A DNA stretch of 64,000 nucleotides from positions 25,979,823-26,043,822 of the forward strand of contig JASXTE010000010.1 of assembly GCA_030280995.1 (NCBI GenBank). The letters run 5' to 3'. The stretch comes from Hemileia vastatrix. Its lineage: Eukaryota; Basidiomycota; Pucciniomycetes; Pucciniales; Zaghouaniaceae. Below the pieces are notes generated by a model, which did not search any database, had not been told where the DNA came from, and worked only from the letters and a program-made list of their open reading frames with translations. Positions 10,835 to 23,044 of the stretch are shown here, one piece after another. Position numbers and translations under genes: made by a program. Numbering within the stretch: the stretch's first letter is position 1; every line of letters begins with the position of its first letter.

Positions 10835-13759
10835 TTATTTTGATTTAAATTTTTTCAAGAGATTTTTTAGATCAGATATTTCATTTTCTGGGATCCACTG
10901 GTCATATTCACTTGATTTATTTTTAAATCTTAATAGATACTCAACTCCCTTTTCTTTAGTAAGGTGTTTCATTTTAAGTATCTTTTCAATTTCTTCCTTT
11001 TCAACTATTTCTTCAGGTTGCTGTTTATGCCTTCCTGATCTTCTTGGAAATAGAGAAGTATCATTAGAATGGTATGGTTTTATAAGAGAAATAGGAAATA
11101 CTGGATGTTTTCTATCATAAGGTGCATATAGAATAACCTCAACATCATTATTACCAACCATCTTTTTAACTAAAAATGGTCCAATGAATGGATCCTTCAA
11201 TTTAACATTACCATTTAAATTGAAATGTAGTGTTGAAATAAGGACTTTATCACCCTCTTTGAACATTTGTTCTTTATGGGATTCATCCCATCTTTTCTTT
11301 TCATACTCAAACGCCTTATTTATACATTCTTGAGCATGTTTTCTGCATAATTCTTGCATCTGAAGAAAAGATTTAATACTTGGATTGATATCCAATCTAG
11401 GTAACTTATTAAGAGTTTTAGCAGGGGTATTAGGTACATAACCCAACCATAACTCAAATGGCTTTTTGCCAGTGACAGAATGTACTGTACTATTGTATGC
11501 AAATTATAATCCTGGGATAAGGGTTACCCAATCATGTGTGAATTTGTCATTGTCTTTAAAGTTATGACCAAAAGCACAATTTCTTCTTATCATATCTTCT
11601 AAAGTTTTTATCACTCTTTCTGCTAGCCCATCTGTTTGTGGATGGTGTGCTGTAGAAAGTTTTAATTGACACCCTGAAACATCCATAAGTGATGTCCAGA
11701 ACTCAGAAGTAAATTTGGGATCTCTATCAGAAACTATTGCTTTGGGGAAACCTGCTATATTTAACATTTGTGTCCACCATAAAAAAGCTAAGTCCTTTGC
11801 AGAAACTTCTTTGTGGGTAGGAATAAATTTACACATCTTTGTAAATCTATCTACAATTACCCAGCAGGAGTTACAACTCTTAGGCCCTGCTATTGGCAAA
11901 CCTGTTACAAAGTCCATGTTAATAATTTCCCATGAAGCTTTTGGTTGCTCAATTTGTTGTAATAAACCAGCTCTTTTGCCTGTTAATCTTTTAGATTTTT
12001 GACAAGTATCACATGTCTCAACATATTTCTGAACATCCTCAGACATGTTAATCCAAAAAGCTGTGTTTTTTACTCTGGTTAATGTTTTATGGTAGTCAAA
12101 ATGACCTGCCAATATATCATCATGACATATACTTAACATTAACTCCTTCATTGAAGGTGGAATTACAATTACATTACTTAATTTTTTCCTGTAATATATA
12201 AAACCATCCTCAATGGAAAATTTTCCTTTTTCTAATGCCTCTTTATACTTATTTGGTAATGTTTTTATTAAAACATTCATTGAAGCATTAGATGGATCAT
12301 TTAATATTGTAGTGAGTTTACTCAAGTCAGGATCTGAAGCATACATATCAAGAATTGATTGCATAAATTCATCCTCAAGATCTACAATATAAATGCCATA
12401 AATGTTAAAAATCTCTGATTCAGGAACATAAGCAGGATTATCATCATTATTAGGCAGAGGTACTCTAGATAACAGATCTACATTAGAGTGTAAGGTTCCT
12501 GCTCTATGTGTAATATTCATCCATCCTCTGTATTCTTGTACAGCTAATTGCCATCTAAACATGTGTCTATTAGGAGTTTTCTTGTTTAAGAGTGACTTAA
12601 CTGCACTACAGTCAGTTATTAACTCAAATTTTTGGTCCTTAAGGTAATAATGTAGCTTCTCAAGAGCCCATACTACTGCCAAACATTCAAGTTGAGTAGC
12701 ACCATATTTCAATTCACTACTTCTTAGAGTACGTGAAATATAGCAAATTACTACTTCTGACATTTTTCCTTCAATAAGTTGTTTTTGATGCAAAGCAGAA
12801 CCCAGACCAATAAAACTTGCATCTGTATATAATACAAAAGGCAATTGGAAATCTGGTAATCCCAAGATAGGAGCTGTCATTAAAAATTCTTTCAACTTAT
12901 CAAAAGCCTGTTGTCTTTCATTATTCCAAATGAAAGCTTCTGATTTCTTTATCAGTGTGGTCAATGGTGCAGCAATTAATTGGTAGTTTTTTATATATTG
13001 TCTATAATAACCACACATACCAAGAAAAGATTGTACATCCTTTACATTTTGAGGAATGCCAATATTCTTTATTGCAGCCACTATATTTTGGTCTACACAT
13101 ATTTGTAAGCCAGATACAATATGACCAAGCACTTTTAAAGATTCAAACTCAAATTTACATTTTTTCAATGAAAGGGTCATTTTTATTTCATCCATTTTTT
13201 GAAATACCTTCTTTAAATGGATTAAGTGTTCATCATAAGTTTTAGAGAACACTATGATGTCATCAATGTATACCATTATCCATCCTTCAATCATTTCATT
13301 ATGGAATGTTATATCCATTAACTTCTGAAATACTGATGGAGCATTTTTTGGTCCAAATAGCATCCTGACATATTTATAAATTCCCATATGTGTTGTTATC
13401 AACAAAAAGTTCTGTGAATTCTTTTCAACAGGAATTTGATGGTACCCTTTATTTCCATCTAGGCAACTTATATACTTAGCACCTTTGAGGGTAGCATGCA
13501 TAGAGGCAATCCTTGGAAAAGGATAAATATCATCTACTGTAAATGTATTTAATGCTCTATAATCGCCGCACAGTCTTGCTTTATCTTGTTCATAAGAAAT
13601 TTTCACTGGTAATATTACACAATACTTTGGTGTAGTTTCAACCTTTTCAAGAATCTTCATTTTTAATAACATCTTAATATTATCCTTTATGTCTTTACTC
13701 TTCATTGGTGAAGCAGGGTATGGTTTCTTCTTCAGACTAGCAGGAATATTATCCATATC
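10835..13759 (-). pseudogene. Pol 3' portion of C1: RT, RNase H, integrase, chromodomain
   Basis: Continues the C1 Gag-PR frame that is cut at 24174. RT has YIDDIIVFSK near 13260; RNase H has LYTDASFIGLG near 12820. The integrase has an HHCC zinc finger (CHDDILAGHFD ... CDTCQKSKR), a DDE core (MDF; SDRDPKF; AERV) and a GPF/Y-like module (DPFIGPFLVKKM). The final about 60 residues (EYLLRFKNKSSEYDQWIPE) are a chromodomain. A TAA at 11504-11506, in PGL-stop-FAYN where other copies have Glu, truncates the protein. Otherwise the frame is intact, so this copy was disabled by the nonsense codon and by the nested family B insertion. Confidence 0.88.
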
Positions 13760-16144
13760 TGTTGGTCAGTTGTCTAGAAGAGGGAAAGAAAAGGTGCAAA
13801 AAAGAAGAGAAACAAATAGGAAAAGGTACTAAAGGTAAATAGAAAGATAAAAGTAATAATAGAAATAATTTATTTAAAATGAAGCAATGACGAGTGAGTT
13901 GGGAGATGAACAAATTGAGGTTTTATTTAATATTAATATTATTTTAAGTAAGAGTTCTGCGCAGCAAACACTATAATTCCTATCAGACTTAAGGCAACCT
14001 TTAATTTGTTATTGAGAATTTTTAATTAGATTGTAATACTAATAAAAATAATAATAAACGTAATAAAATTATCTTTTAAATTGTTGAGTGTATAGTAAGT
14101 GATGGGGCTACAGGGGATTAACCAAGGCCCTTTTATAGGCAATGGGCCCTCTGAAGCGCTACTATATTTGTAAATACAAGAAACATAATAGAATAAAACA
14201 AGAATTTAAAAAGAATAAGTGAAACATAACAATGTAGAGAAAAATATGAAACAAATAATTAAAAACCCCAATTAAGAATCCAATTTTCCCGCCATTGATT
14301 CCCAAATCAGTAAGTAAAAATAGTGAATAACTAAACAGTCCTGGAACATAGGAACTATGAGAGAAATCATTCAAAACAGATGGTACAGTCTGATTTAAGG
14401 ATTTTTAAGTGAAACAAAAATATTCTGATGCAACAAATATGTAATTTATTCCAATTCAGTATTAATTAGTTTTTCCTGACACAATTATAGGTCAAAAGAA
14501 GCGTCATTATTTATTGTTTAATATTATAAGAAATGATATTTAATATATAAATATAATTAATTAATTTAATTATATTATAAGTAAATTTTACACTTATAAT
14601 TATAATATATGTTTTTAATTAATTAAATATAAACTTATAATTATTACATACATAAAAAATGCGCCATTATTTGTAGAATATGTTATATTATGTTAAATTT
14701 AAATGTATATAAAAAATTTATATAACCAATAAAATTAATATAACACTTGTATATAATAAAATTGTCAGCCAGGCTATTCCAGGAGTCCAGTAAATGATAT
14801 ATAAATTATAAAACCTTAAAGAGTGGGTAAGACTTGTATTTAATGAATATAACTTAATATTTTATTGCATAGTGAAATTATATAAGAATTTTATTATATA
14901 CAAGTGTTACATTAAATTTATTGGTTATATATATTTTTATATATACAATTAAATTAAGCATAATATAATATATTCTACAAATAATGGCGCATTTTTATGT
15001 ATTTAATAATTATAAATTTATATTTAATTAATTAAAAAACATATATGATAATTATAAGTGTAAAATTGACTTATAATATAATTAAATTAATTATTTAAAT
15101 TTATATAATAAATAACATCTTTCATATAGTATTAAACAATAATTAATGGCGCTTCTTTTGACCCTTAATTGTGTCAGGAAGAAAATCAAATAAATTATAA
15201 TACTTATTTTATAAAATAGTATTATAAATTCTCAAATTAAATTAATTAATTGTTTCAGTTAAACTAGTTATTAAATTACATAGTGAAAACAATTAATAAA
15301 TATTAATTTACACTGAATTAAAATGATTGCATGCCTTTTTACGTCAAAACATGTTATTTGTTTCACTTAGAAATGCTGAAAACAGATTGTAATACTTGTT
15401 TTGATTTGTTTTTCCCATAGTTCTTAGATCACAGGGTTGTTTAGTTACTCATTATTTTGTATTAACTGATTTGGGAAATGTGGGATGGGAATTTTATATT
15501 CTTAATTGGGATTCTTATTATTTTTCGTATAATTTTCTCTTAATTACTATGTTACAAATGTCTTCTTTTATCTTCTTGTTTTACTTCATTACTATTTTGT
15601 ATATAGTCACTTGTAGCGCTTCAGAGGACCCATTGCCTATAAAAGGGCCTTGGATAATCCCCTGTAGAAGTATCACTTATTACACACTCAACAATTTAAA
15701 AATAAATTTATTACGCTTATTATTATTTTTATTAGTATTAAATTCTAATTAAAAATTCTAAATAACAATTTAAAGGTTGCCTTAAGTCTGATAGTAATTA
15801 TAGTGTTTGCCGCGCAGAACTCTTACTTAAATAATATTAATATTAATAAAACCAATTTGTTGTCACCTCTCAAATCACTCTTCGTTGCTTTCTCTCAAAT
15901 AAATTAAATAATTTCAATTGTTTTTATTTCTTTTATTTCTAAAGTACTATCTCCTTCTTGTCCTCCTCTCTTTTCTTCCCTCTTCTCTTATATCTTCTAG
16001 AGGACTGACCGACAAAAATACTTATATAATTTTATTATGCAATAAAATATTAATTTAAATTCATTAAGTACAATTCTTACCCACTCTTTCAGGTTTTATA
16101 AGTTACATATCATTTACTGGACTCCTGGAATAGCCTGGCTGACA
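13760..16144 (-). repeat. 3' LTR of B1, interrupted by a solo LTR
   Basis: LTR parts 13760-14762 and 16020-16144; the gap is an opposite-orientation solo LTR. Compared with the 5' LTR, several differences are CpG losses (see findings). It ends GCCTGGCTGACA on plus, immediately before the polypurine tract. Confidence 0.88.
14763..16014 (+). repeat. Solo LTR of family B, plus orientation, inside the B1 3' LTR
   Basis: Begins TGTCAGCCAGGCTATTCC and ends GACTGACCGACA. Flanked by AAAAT at 14758-14762 and 16015-16019. No internal region, so it arose by LTR-LTR recombination after a full insertion. Contains CCTATAAAAGGGCC near 15636. Together with the host LTR it forms a large inverted repeat. Confidence 0.9.
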
Positions 16145-16155
16145 CTCCCTCACTC
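16145..16155 (-). other. Polypurine tract of B1
   Basis: Element-sense GAGTGAGGGAG immediately upstream of the 3' LTR. Confidence 0.8.
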
Positions 16156-19100
16156 TAAAAAAACAATAAAAAAAAATGCTAAGATTTTTTCTTTTTGTAT
16201 TTTTTCAACAGAGTAGGCAGATTTGAAATTTCCTTGCCAGGTATCCATGCATCATGTTCAGATGATTTGTTCTTATATCTCAATAAATATTCAGTACCTC
16301 TTTCAGAAGTGATAATTCTATCATTGAGAATTTTATCAATTTCTGCTGTTTCTGTGACTTCCTGAGGGTTCTTCTTAGGTCTTCCTCTTCTTTTTGGAAA
16401 TAAGTCACTGTTGGAAGTATAAGGCTTAAGCAAAGAAATGGGAAAGACAGGATGTTTCCTATAATATGGAGAATACAATACAACTTCTACTGCATTATCA
16501 CCAACCATTCTTTTAACAACAAATGGTCCTACAAAAGGATCTTTTAATTTGTGGTTACCTTGTAAATTGAAATGGACAGTAGAGATCAACACTTCATCAC
16601 CCTTGTTAAATGTGTATTCTTTATGGGATTTATCCCATCTTTTCTTTTCATATTCAAATGCTTTATCAATACAACTCTGAGCATGTTTTCTGCATAGCTG
16701 TTGCATTTGCATAAAAGATTTTACACCAGGGTGTAGTTCCAACTTAGGTAATTTATTATTGAGAATCTGAGCAGGAGTGTTTGGGACATAACCTAACCAA
16801 AGCTCAAAAGGCTTTTTCTCAGAGACAGAATGAACAGTGCTATTATATGCAAATTCAAGACCAGGCAAAAGAGTGACCCAATCATGAGTAAATCTGTCAT
16901 TGTCTTTATATTCTAAACCAAAGGCACAATACCTTCTAATCATATCTTACAGAGTTTGAATCATTCTTTCAGCTAGACCATCAGGCTGAGGATGGTGAGC
17001 TGTAGAAAGTTTTAACTCACAGCCACAAATATCCATCAAAGAGGTCCAAAATTCACTTCTGAATTTTGGATCCCTATCAGAGATAATGGCTTTTGGAAAA
17101 CCAATAATATTAAACATGTAAGACCACCATAAGAAAGCTAATTCCTTGGTGGATACATCTTTGTGGGTTGGAATAAATTTGCACATTTTTGTGAATCTAT
17201 CAACTATTACCCAACAAGAGTTAAAGCTGTCTTTACCTGCAACAGGAAGACCAGTGACAAAATCCATATTAATGATTTGCCAGGGAGCACTAGGTGCTTC
17301 AATATGTTGTAATAACCCTGCTCTCTTACCTGTTAACCTTTTAGATTTTTGGCAGGAATCACAAGATTCAACATATAATTTTGTGTATTCAGACATATTA
17401 GCCCACCATGCAGTGTTTTTGATTCTAATCAATGTTTTTTCAAGATCAAAATGACCAGCTAATATGTCATCATGACAAAGTTTGAGGATAGTTTCTTTCA
17501 TTGAAGGAGGAATTACAATTACATTGGTAAGCTTCCTTCTATAATATATATAACCATCTTCAATAGAGAACTTTCCTTTATTTAAAGCATTTTGGTACTT
17601 TGCAGGAAGAGTTTTTATTAATGCTTGAATTGAAGCATTCTTATGATCATTTAAGATAGTAACCAATTTATTTAAATCAGAATCTTTATCATATGAATCC
17701 AGTATTAACTGTAATAACTCCTCTTCCATATCAACTACAAATATACCATGGATATGAACAGTATCATCTTCAGGTACATAAGCAGGATTGGAGTCATTAT
17801 TTGGCAGAGGCAATCTGGAGAGCATATCAACATTAGAGTGAACATTTCCAGCTCTATGGATAATAGTCATCCTTCCTCTGTATTCTTGAACAGCAAGTTT
17901 CCACCTGAACATATGTCTGTTAGGTGTCTTTAGGTTTAAGAGAGACTTCACAGCACTACAGTCAGTTACCAACTCAAATTTTTGGTCATCCAAATAGTAA
18001 TGAAGTTTCTCAAGAGCCCAAACAACTGCTAAGCACTCCAATTGAGTGGCACCATATTTCAATTCACTATTTCTTAAGGTTCTTGAAATATAATAAATTA
18101 CAACCTCTGAGGATTTATCATTAATAATTTGCTTTTGGTGAAGGGCAGCACCCAGACCAATAAAGCGAGCATCTGTATAAAGGACAAATGGCTTGTTAAA
18201 ATCTGGAAGAGCCAATATAGGGGCTGTCATTAAGCAACTTTTTAATGTATCAAAAGCTTTTTGACAGTCATTATTCCAGAGAAAAGCAACATCTTTTCTG
18301 GTCAGTTTTGTAAGAGGCAAGGCTATGTCCTGATAATTTTTAATATATTGTCTATAATTGCCACACATACCCAAAAAACTTTTGATTTCTCTTACAGAAG
18401 TTGGTGCTTTCACATTTTGAATGGCAGCAACTTTATTATGGTCTACACAAATTTGTAAGCCTGACACAACATGGCCAAGGACTTTCAAAGATTGAAAACC
18501 AAATTTACACTTTTTTAAAGATAAGTTCATATTGATTTCATCCATTTTTTGGAAAACTCTATTCAAGTGAATCATATGTTCATCAAAAGATTTAGAAAAA
18601 ACAATAATATCATCAATATAAACCATGAGCCAACCTTCAATAATTTCTTGATGGAAAGTGTTATCCATAACTTTCTGGAAAACTGAAGGAGCATTTTTAG
18701 GGCCAAATGGCATCCTAACATACTTATATATTCCCATATGAGTAGCAATAAGCAAAATATTTTGAGAATTTTTCTCAACTGGAACTTGATGATAACCTTT
18801 ATTACCATCCAGACAACTAATAAATTTTGCACCTTGCAAGGTAGCATGTATTGAATTAATTCTGGGTAAAGGATAAATATCATCAACAGTATAAGTTTTT
18901 AAAGCTCTGTAATCTCCACATAATCTAGCTTTATCTTTTTCATAAGAAATCAAGACTGGGGAGATGACACAATATTTGGGGGTGACATCCACTTTCTCAA
19001 TGATATTCATTTTCAATAATGTTTCAATATTATCTTCAATATCTTTTCTTTTTGATGGAGAAGCAGGATATGGTTTTTTCTTAAGGGTAGGAGGAATATC

Positions 19101-21610
19101 ACTCAAATTACAGGATAAGGTAATTTTCATCTCTTCCTGAACAATTCCCAAGACATGAGAACCATGAGCAAAAGCCATAGGGAAAGAGGTAATAGAGGCA
19201 ACAATAGAATCCTTTTGTTCACTAGTCAACTGATCACCAAAAGAAGCGGTATTTATTTCATGTAATAAATCATCCATTTCAGTTGTTGTTCTACCTTTAC
19301 ATTGGGTCAGTGAGTTACAAGATTTCAATAAATGCCCAGAAGTTCTAGGAGAGGAAATTTTGAATTTCCTTTTCCCATTCATTCCTAAGGTAAAGCAATT
19401 ATTTGCTGGGTCCAGTTTCACACCAAACATGGTTAAAATATCATTTCCCATAATAAACAAATTGCTCAAATTATCATTTTTCATGACAACAAACTCACAA
19501 ATAGCTCTGACAAAACCATTATTATATTTGAAGAATACAGAGGTTTTGTATTTGCCAATAGGAAATAAGGTAGAAACATACCCTCTCCATTTTTCAGAAG
19601 TTATAGGTAATAATTTACTCAAATATTCCTTATCCACTGAAGCCAAAGCTTTTTCAGACACTACACTTCCTCCAGCACCAGAATGAAGAACTACATCAAC
19701 ATTTTTACCATTAATGATAACAGGTGCCTTCAAAGGGGATATAGGAATAGAATTGTTAGTAATATCTTTAATTATCTCAGCATTTTCTACTGAAGATAAA
19801 TCCAATACACAATCTTCAGATATATTATTTAAATAATGGACATCATGTTCCAACATTAAAACATCTTTAACAGATTCATTGTCATAGGAGATATTACTTT
19901 CACAGTCACTGGAAGAATTATTGACATCAAGTTCAACTTCATCAGTGTCTTCATTTTGTTCAACAAGATGAATTTTCTTGTCACAAACATGACCCTTCTG
20001 CCACGGTTTCTTACACTTATAGCAAGTATTTGTTGCATATTTTTTAGGTGCAACTGGGGCAGAGGGTTTACCAGATTTTCCTGGGAGCTTTGTAGAAGGT
20101 TTATTCTGATCATTATAAGATTTACCAAGGTAATTCTTTGGTTCATATCTATGGTTGAGCAGCACCTCATTACAGATATTAATGAAAGAAGAATTTTCCC
20201 TTACATGCTCAGTTCTAGCCACAATCAAATCCCTAAGTGAATTTGGTAATTTATACAAGATTTTATCTCTCCAAATATCATAATCCATCTTTGGATCAAT
20301 TGCTCTAAGGATTTTAGTTATTTTCATCAGAAAAACAATGGGCTTTTCAACAGAGGAGGATACATATCTAGTATTCTCATACAGTCTCTGTTGAGCTAAC
20401 CTGAATTTTGAACCACCAAACTGATTCTCAATCAAGGATTTCCAATCATTCCATGTATAATGATTGTTATCTAAAAGAACAGATTCATACCACATCAAGG
20501 CTACATTGGAAAATAAAGAAATTAGCTTAGAAACAATTTCCTCATCAGGTAGTTTATAAGAACTCTTTAAATTATCAATTCTTTGGATAAAGTGTTGCCA
20601 ATCAGAGGAAGAATCACCATCAAAGGTAGGATATTGGTCTAACTTAGGCCAATTTTTCTGACTACTGGGATGGTCCACTTTTTGGTTTGAATTATTCATT
20701 ATTAATAATTCATGAAGTTTAGCCAGGTGTTCAGAAATTTCATTATTTACAGAAACAGCTGGTGCATGACCTTCACAAGATTTTTTGCTAGTAGCAAAAG
20801 ATTTTACAGACTCATTGTCAGTTTGTTTAATGATTGAAATATGAGGAAGAAAGGATGAACTTTGCTCAGGTTTTTTCCCTTTATTTTTATGCAGCTTATT
20901 GACAGCAATCTCATTTAATTCATTATTGATAGTTAAGGTTGAGAACTTTTCCTGCAGGTCAGACACATAGTTTCTTATTCTTGGAATTTCAGACATCTGG
21001 TCATTTACTTTTGCAAGAGATAGAACATTTCTGTCCTCAGAAACTGAGTGTTTGGTACTTAGTGCATGGAAATCATTTTTTAGCTTTTTAAACTCATTTT
21101 GCAGAGATTTTATTTCATTTTTGAATGAATAATTTTCTTCAATAAGGGGTTTCAATTCACTCAAGGTCTTATGTAGATTGATATTTCTATCTGAGATAGC
21201 TCTATGGTCACTTCTTATTTGTTTTTGTTGACTAAGAACAATATTCAAGGTTTCTTTGATATTTAAATGAGCTGTATCTTGTACAGAAGAACTCACTTTA
21301 CATTGCAAGTGTAAATTATTTAATCTATCATTTTCATGGATTAACACATCTCTCACATGTTTGTCTTTCACAACATTAAAATCAAGGGTATCTTTCAATA
21401 TTTCCTCAGAAGTTTTTTCAATTAAGGTATAGATTTCAGGGGGAACAGAATCATTTTTAATTGCAAGAGAAGGATTAATTAAAGATGTAGAAGTTAAATG
21501 TAAAGGTTCATCAAATGAAAATTTGCTAATTACATCAATAGGGCTACTAGTTACAGGAAGCTGTCTTTTAACAGGCTTAACTGTTCTTTCACCATGTTCA
21601 ATAATATTAC

Positions 21611-21668
21611 CTGCAGAAGAAGATTTATTAGAAAACATACCCAAGTGACTATCAACCAAATTACTTAC
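21611..21668 (-). other. 58-nt retained intron-like segment of family B
   Basis: Minus-sense donor CCATG|GTAAGT at 21669/21668, a branch-like TTCTAAT, a pyrimidine run, and acceptor TTCTGCAG|GTAATA at 21611/21610. Length 58 (1 modulo 3). Removing it shifts frame 1 into a stop about 18 codons later and regenerates TGG-TAA for the overlapping frame 2 ORF. Family A has a 58-nt counterpart whose precise absence in A1 supports splicing. Confidence 0.7.
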
Positions 21669-22198
21669 CATGGAAGAGGAGGAAACTTCCCCTGGGACTG
21701 GGTTTGGTATTGTGCTTGGGCCTTCTTTCTCCTGCCTTGTTGGTAGGGATGAGGAGGTGGATGGAAATTGGGTGTTCTGGATGGGCCAGGCTGATGATGA
21801 GGAGGGTGTTGCACATTCTGTTGGTAGTGACTCATTAGATAATCCCATTTCCATTGCTCTACTTCCATAGTATTTGGATTTTGGATGGTTGAGCTGGGTG
21901 GCTGTGAAGGTTGAGCCTGAAACTGAGGCTGATTGGGAGGCAACTGAGGAGGGGCCTGGGCCTGAATCTGGTTCCTGAGTTCTTGAACCTGATCCCACAA
22001 GGTGTCTACTTTTGCTTTGTACGTCATATTTTCTTTCTTCAACTCTTTTATATGACTGGACAGGTTGCTGATTTGTTGTGGCAGAGGAAGCTTTTTTATT
22101 TTGAATCCTTTTGGAAGACCTTCTTGAGGTACTAGAGGCTTTACTTCCTTCTGTGGTGCTGGGGGAAGGGGGTTTGGTTTGTTTACATTTCCTGTCAT
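21665..22198 (-). CDS. Overlapping frame 2 ORF of family B (coiled-coil, WKWD, ends Pro-Trp)
   Basis: Lies in the +1 frame relative to frame 1-Gag-Pol. I placed the start at the ATG in the conserved DVEM context (22198); the frame is open further upstream, with another ATG at 22237. The protein (about 177 residues) has LPKGFKIKKLPLPQQISNLS, a heptad-like coiled coil, a Pro/Gln-rich middle, QWKWDYLMSHY, PPPHPYQQGRRKK and a terminal LPW-stop. The family A frame 2 protein shares LP-[KR]-GFKIKK, QQI-NLS-HIKELK, W-[KQ]-WD and HPYQ-G, closer than the two frame 1 proteins resemble each other. That is what one expects if this frame is a real gene. Function unknown; a coiled-coil RNA or capsid accessory protein is only a guess. 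Confidence 0.65.
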   Translation of the reverse strand: MTGNVNKPNPLPPAPQKEVKPLVPQEGLPKGFKIKKLPLPQQISNLSSHIKELKKENMTYKAKVDTLWDQVQELRNQIQAQAPPQLPPNQPQFQAQPSQPPSSTIQNPNTMEVEQWKWDYLMSHYQQNVQHPPHHQPGPSRTPNFHPPPHPYQQGRRKKAQAQYQTQSQGKFPPLPW

Positions 22199-22346
22199 TT
22201 CCACATCCTGCAGCATGTGAATTCTTTGTGTTAGCATAAGATTTTTTATGACCAACTTTAGAAGAACTTACAGTGTCAGCATCATAGTCAATTTCAATTT
22301 CATCCACTTGCATGTTATCCATTTTTTCAGCCAAATTGTTGGACAT

Positions 22347-23029
22347 AATAGTGGGAAGATTTTAATTTACTTCTTATTTTTTTAAAAAAAATAATAATAA
22401 AAGTTAGTTAATAATAATGATCCAAATAATAATAAAAAATTTTATTAATTAAATTATAGAAAAAAAAAATTTTCAATATAAAGTAATAATTATAAAAAAT
22501 TAATTTTTAAAGAATGGATTGCAAGGTTAAATTGGGAAAAAAGAATCAAGTTAATTCAACCAATTGATTACCAATATTAAATATGGCAATATATTTGGGA
22601 CTAAGCACAAAGTACTTTTAAGTCAACCAAAATTAACAATAATTAATAATAAATAAAAAAATTAAATTAATAATTCAATTTGTATTAATAAAAAATGTCA
22701 ATTCGTCTAGGACTAAGAGGATTTAACACTCTATAATGGTCAACTAGGAAAAAAAAAATTTAATAATTGAACACTTACACTCAGTGAATCAGCAATTAAG
22801 CCACAATCACTGTTATTGCAGTAAAAATATAGTAATATGAGTGAGAGGTGCAAAGGTGAACTTACTATAGTGATTGAAAAATCACTTCAAAATAATATAA
22901 GAATTAATATAATATAAACCTAAGAAATCGAACCCAAGTTCAAAACACAGTCGCGGCAAAAGTTTTGTTTTTTGCTAGGTGGTCCGTGCGTTTGTCGTTC
23001 GTCGCCAGGCTCGATTGTCGTCATTGTTT
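22347..23029 (-). other. Leader (5' UTR) of B1
   Basis: AT-rich noncoding sequence. It contains GGACTAAG followed by GGTCAAC-AGGAAAAA (about 22720-22757), a motif also in the family A leader (about 41135-41180). No ORF of note. Confidence 0.6.
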
Positions 23030-23044
23030 GGAAAGGCCCTCAGT
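23030..23044 (-). other. Primer-binding site candidate of B1
   Basis: Element-sense ACTGAGGGCCTTTCC directly after the 5' LTR. Families A and C have ATTGGGAACCTTTCC and ATTGGGGGTCTTTCC in the same place, so the shared core is CTTTCC. Confidence 0.6.

Larger units (their letters stand above)
16179..22346 (-). pseudogene. Family B frame 1-Gag-Pol polyprotein, one nonsense codon
   Basis: ATG at 22346 opens a frame that runs to 16179, interrupted only by TAA at 16947-16949 (Glu codon in other copies, in the integrase after AERMIQTL). Order: Ser-rich frame 1 leader (residues 1 to about 230), coiled coil, Gag capsid (WPKLDQYPTFDGDSSSDW near residue 570), zinc knuckle C-X2-C-X7-H-X-C (CYKCKKPWQKGHVC), protease, RT (YIDDIIVFSK near 18605), RNase H, HHCC/DDE integrase and a chromodomain ending KKYKKKKS. 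The protease motif reads LHSGAGGS: the catalytic Asp is changed to His. The leader is in frame with Gag only if the 58-nt intron-like segment at 21611-21668 is retained. Confidence 0.9.

Noticed and set aside
11715..12002. Open frames antisense to integrase and RT (also 17146-17454, 12955-13245, 59238-59528)
   Set aside because: Shadows of the well-supported pol frame on the other strand; repeated only because pol is repeated.
14162..14374. Identical 70-codon hydrophobic frame in two places (also 23447-23659)
   Set aside because: It lies inside the two LTRs of B1, so identity follows from LTR duplication; no evidence of translation.
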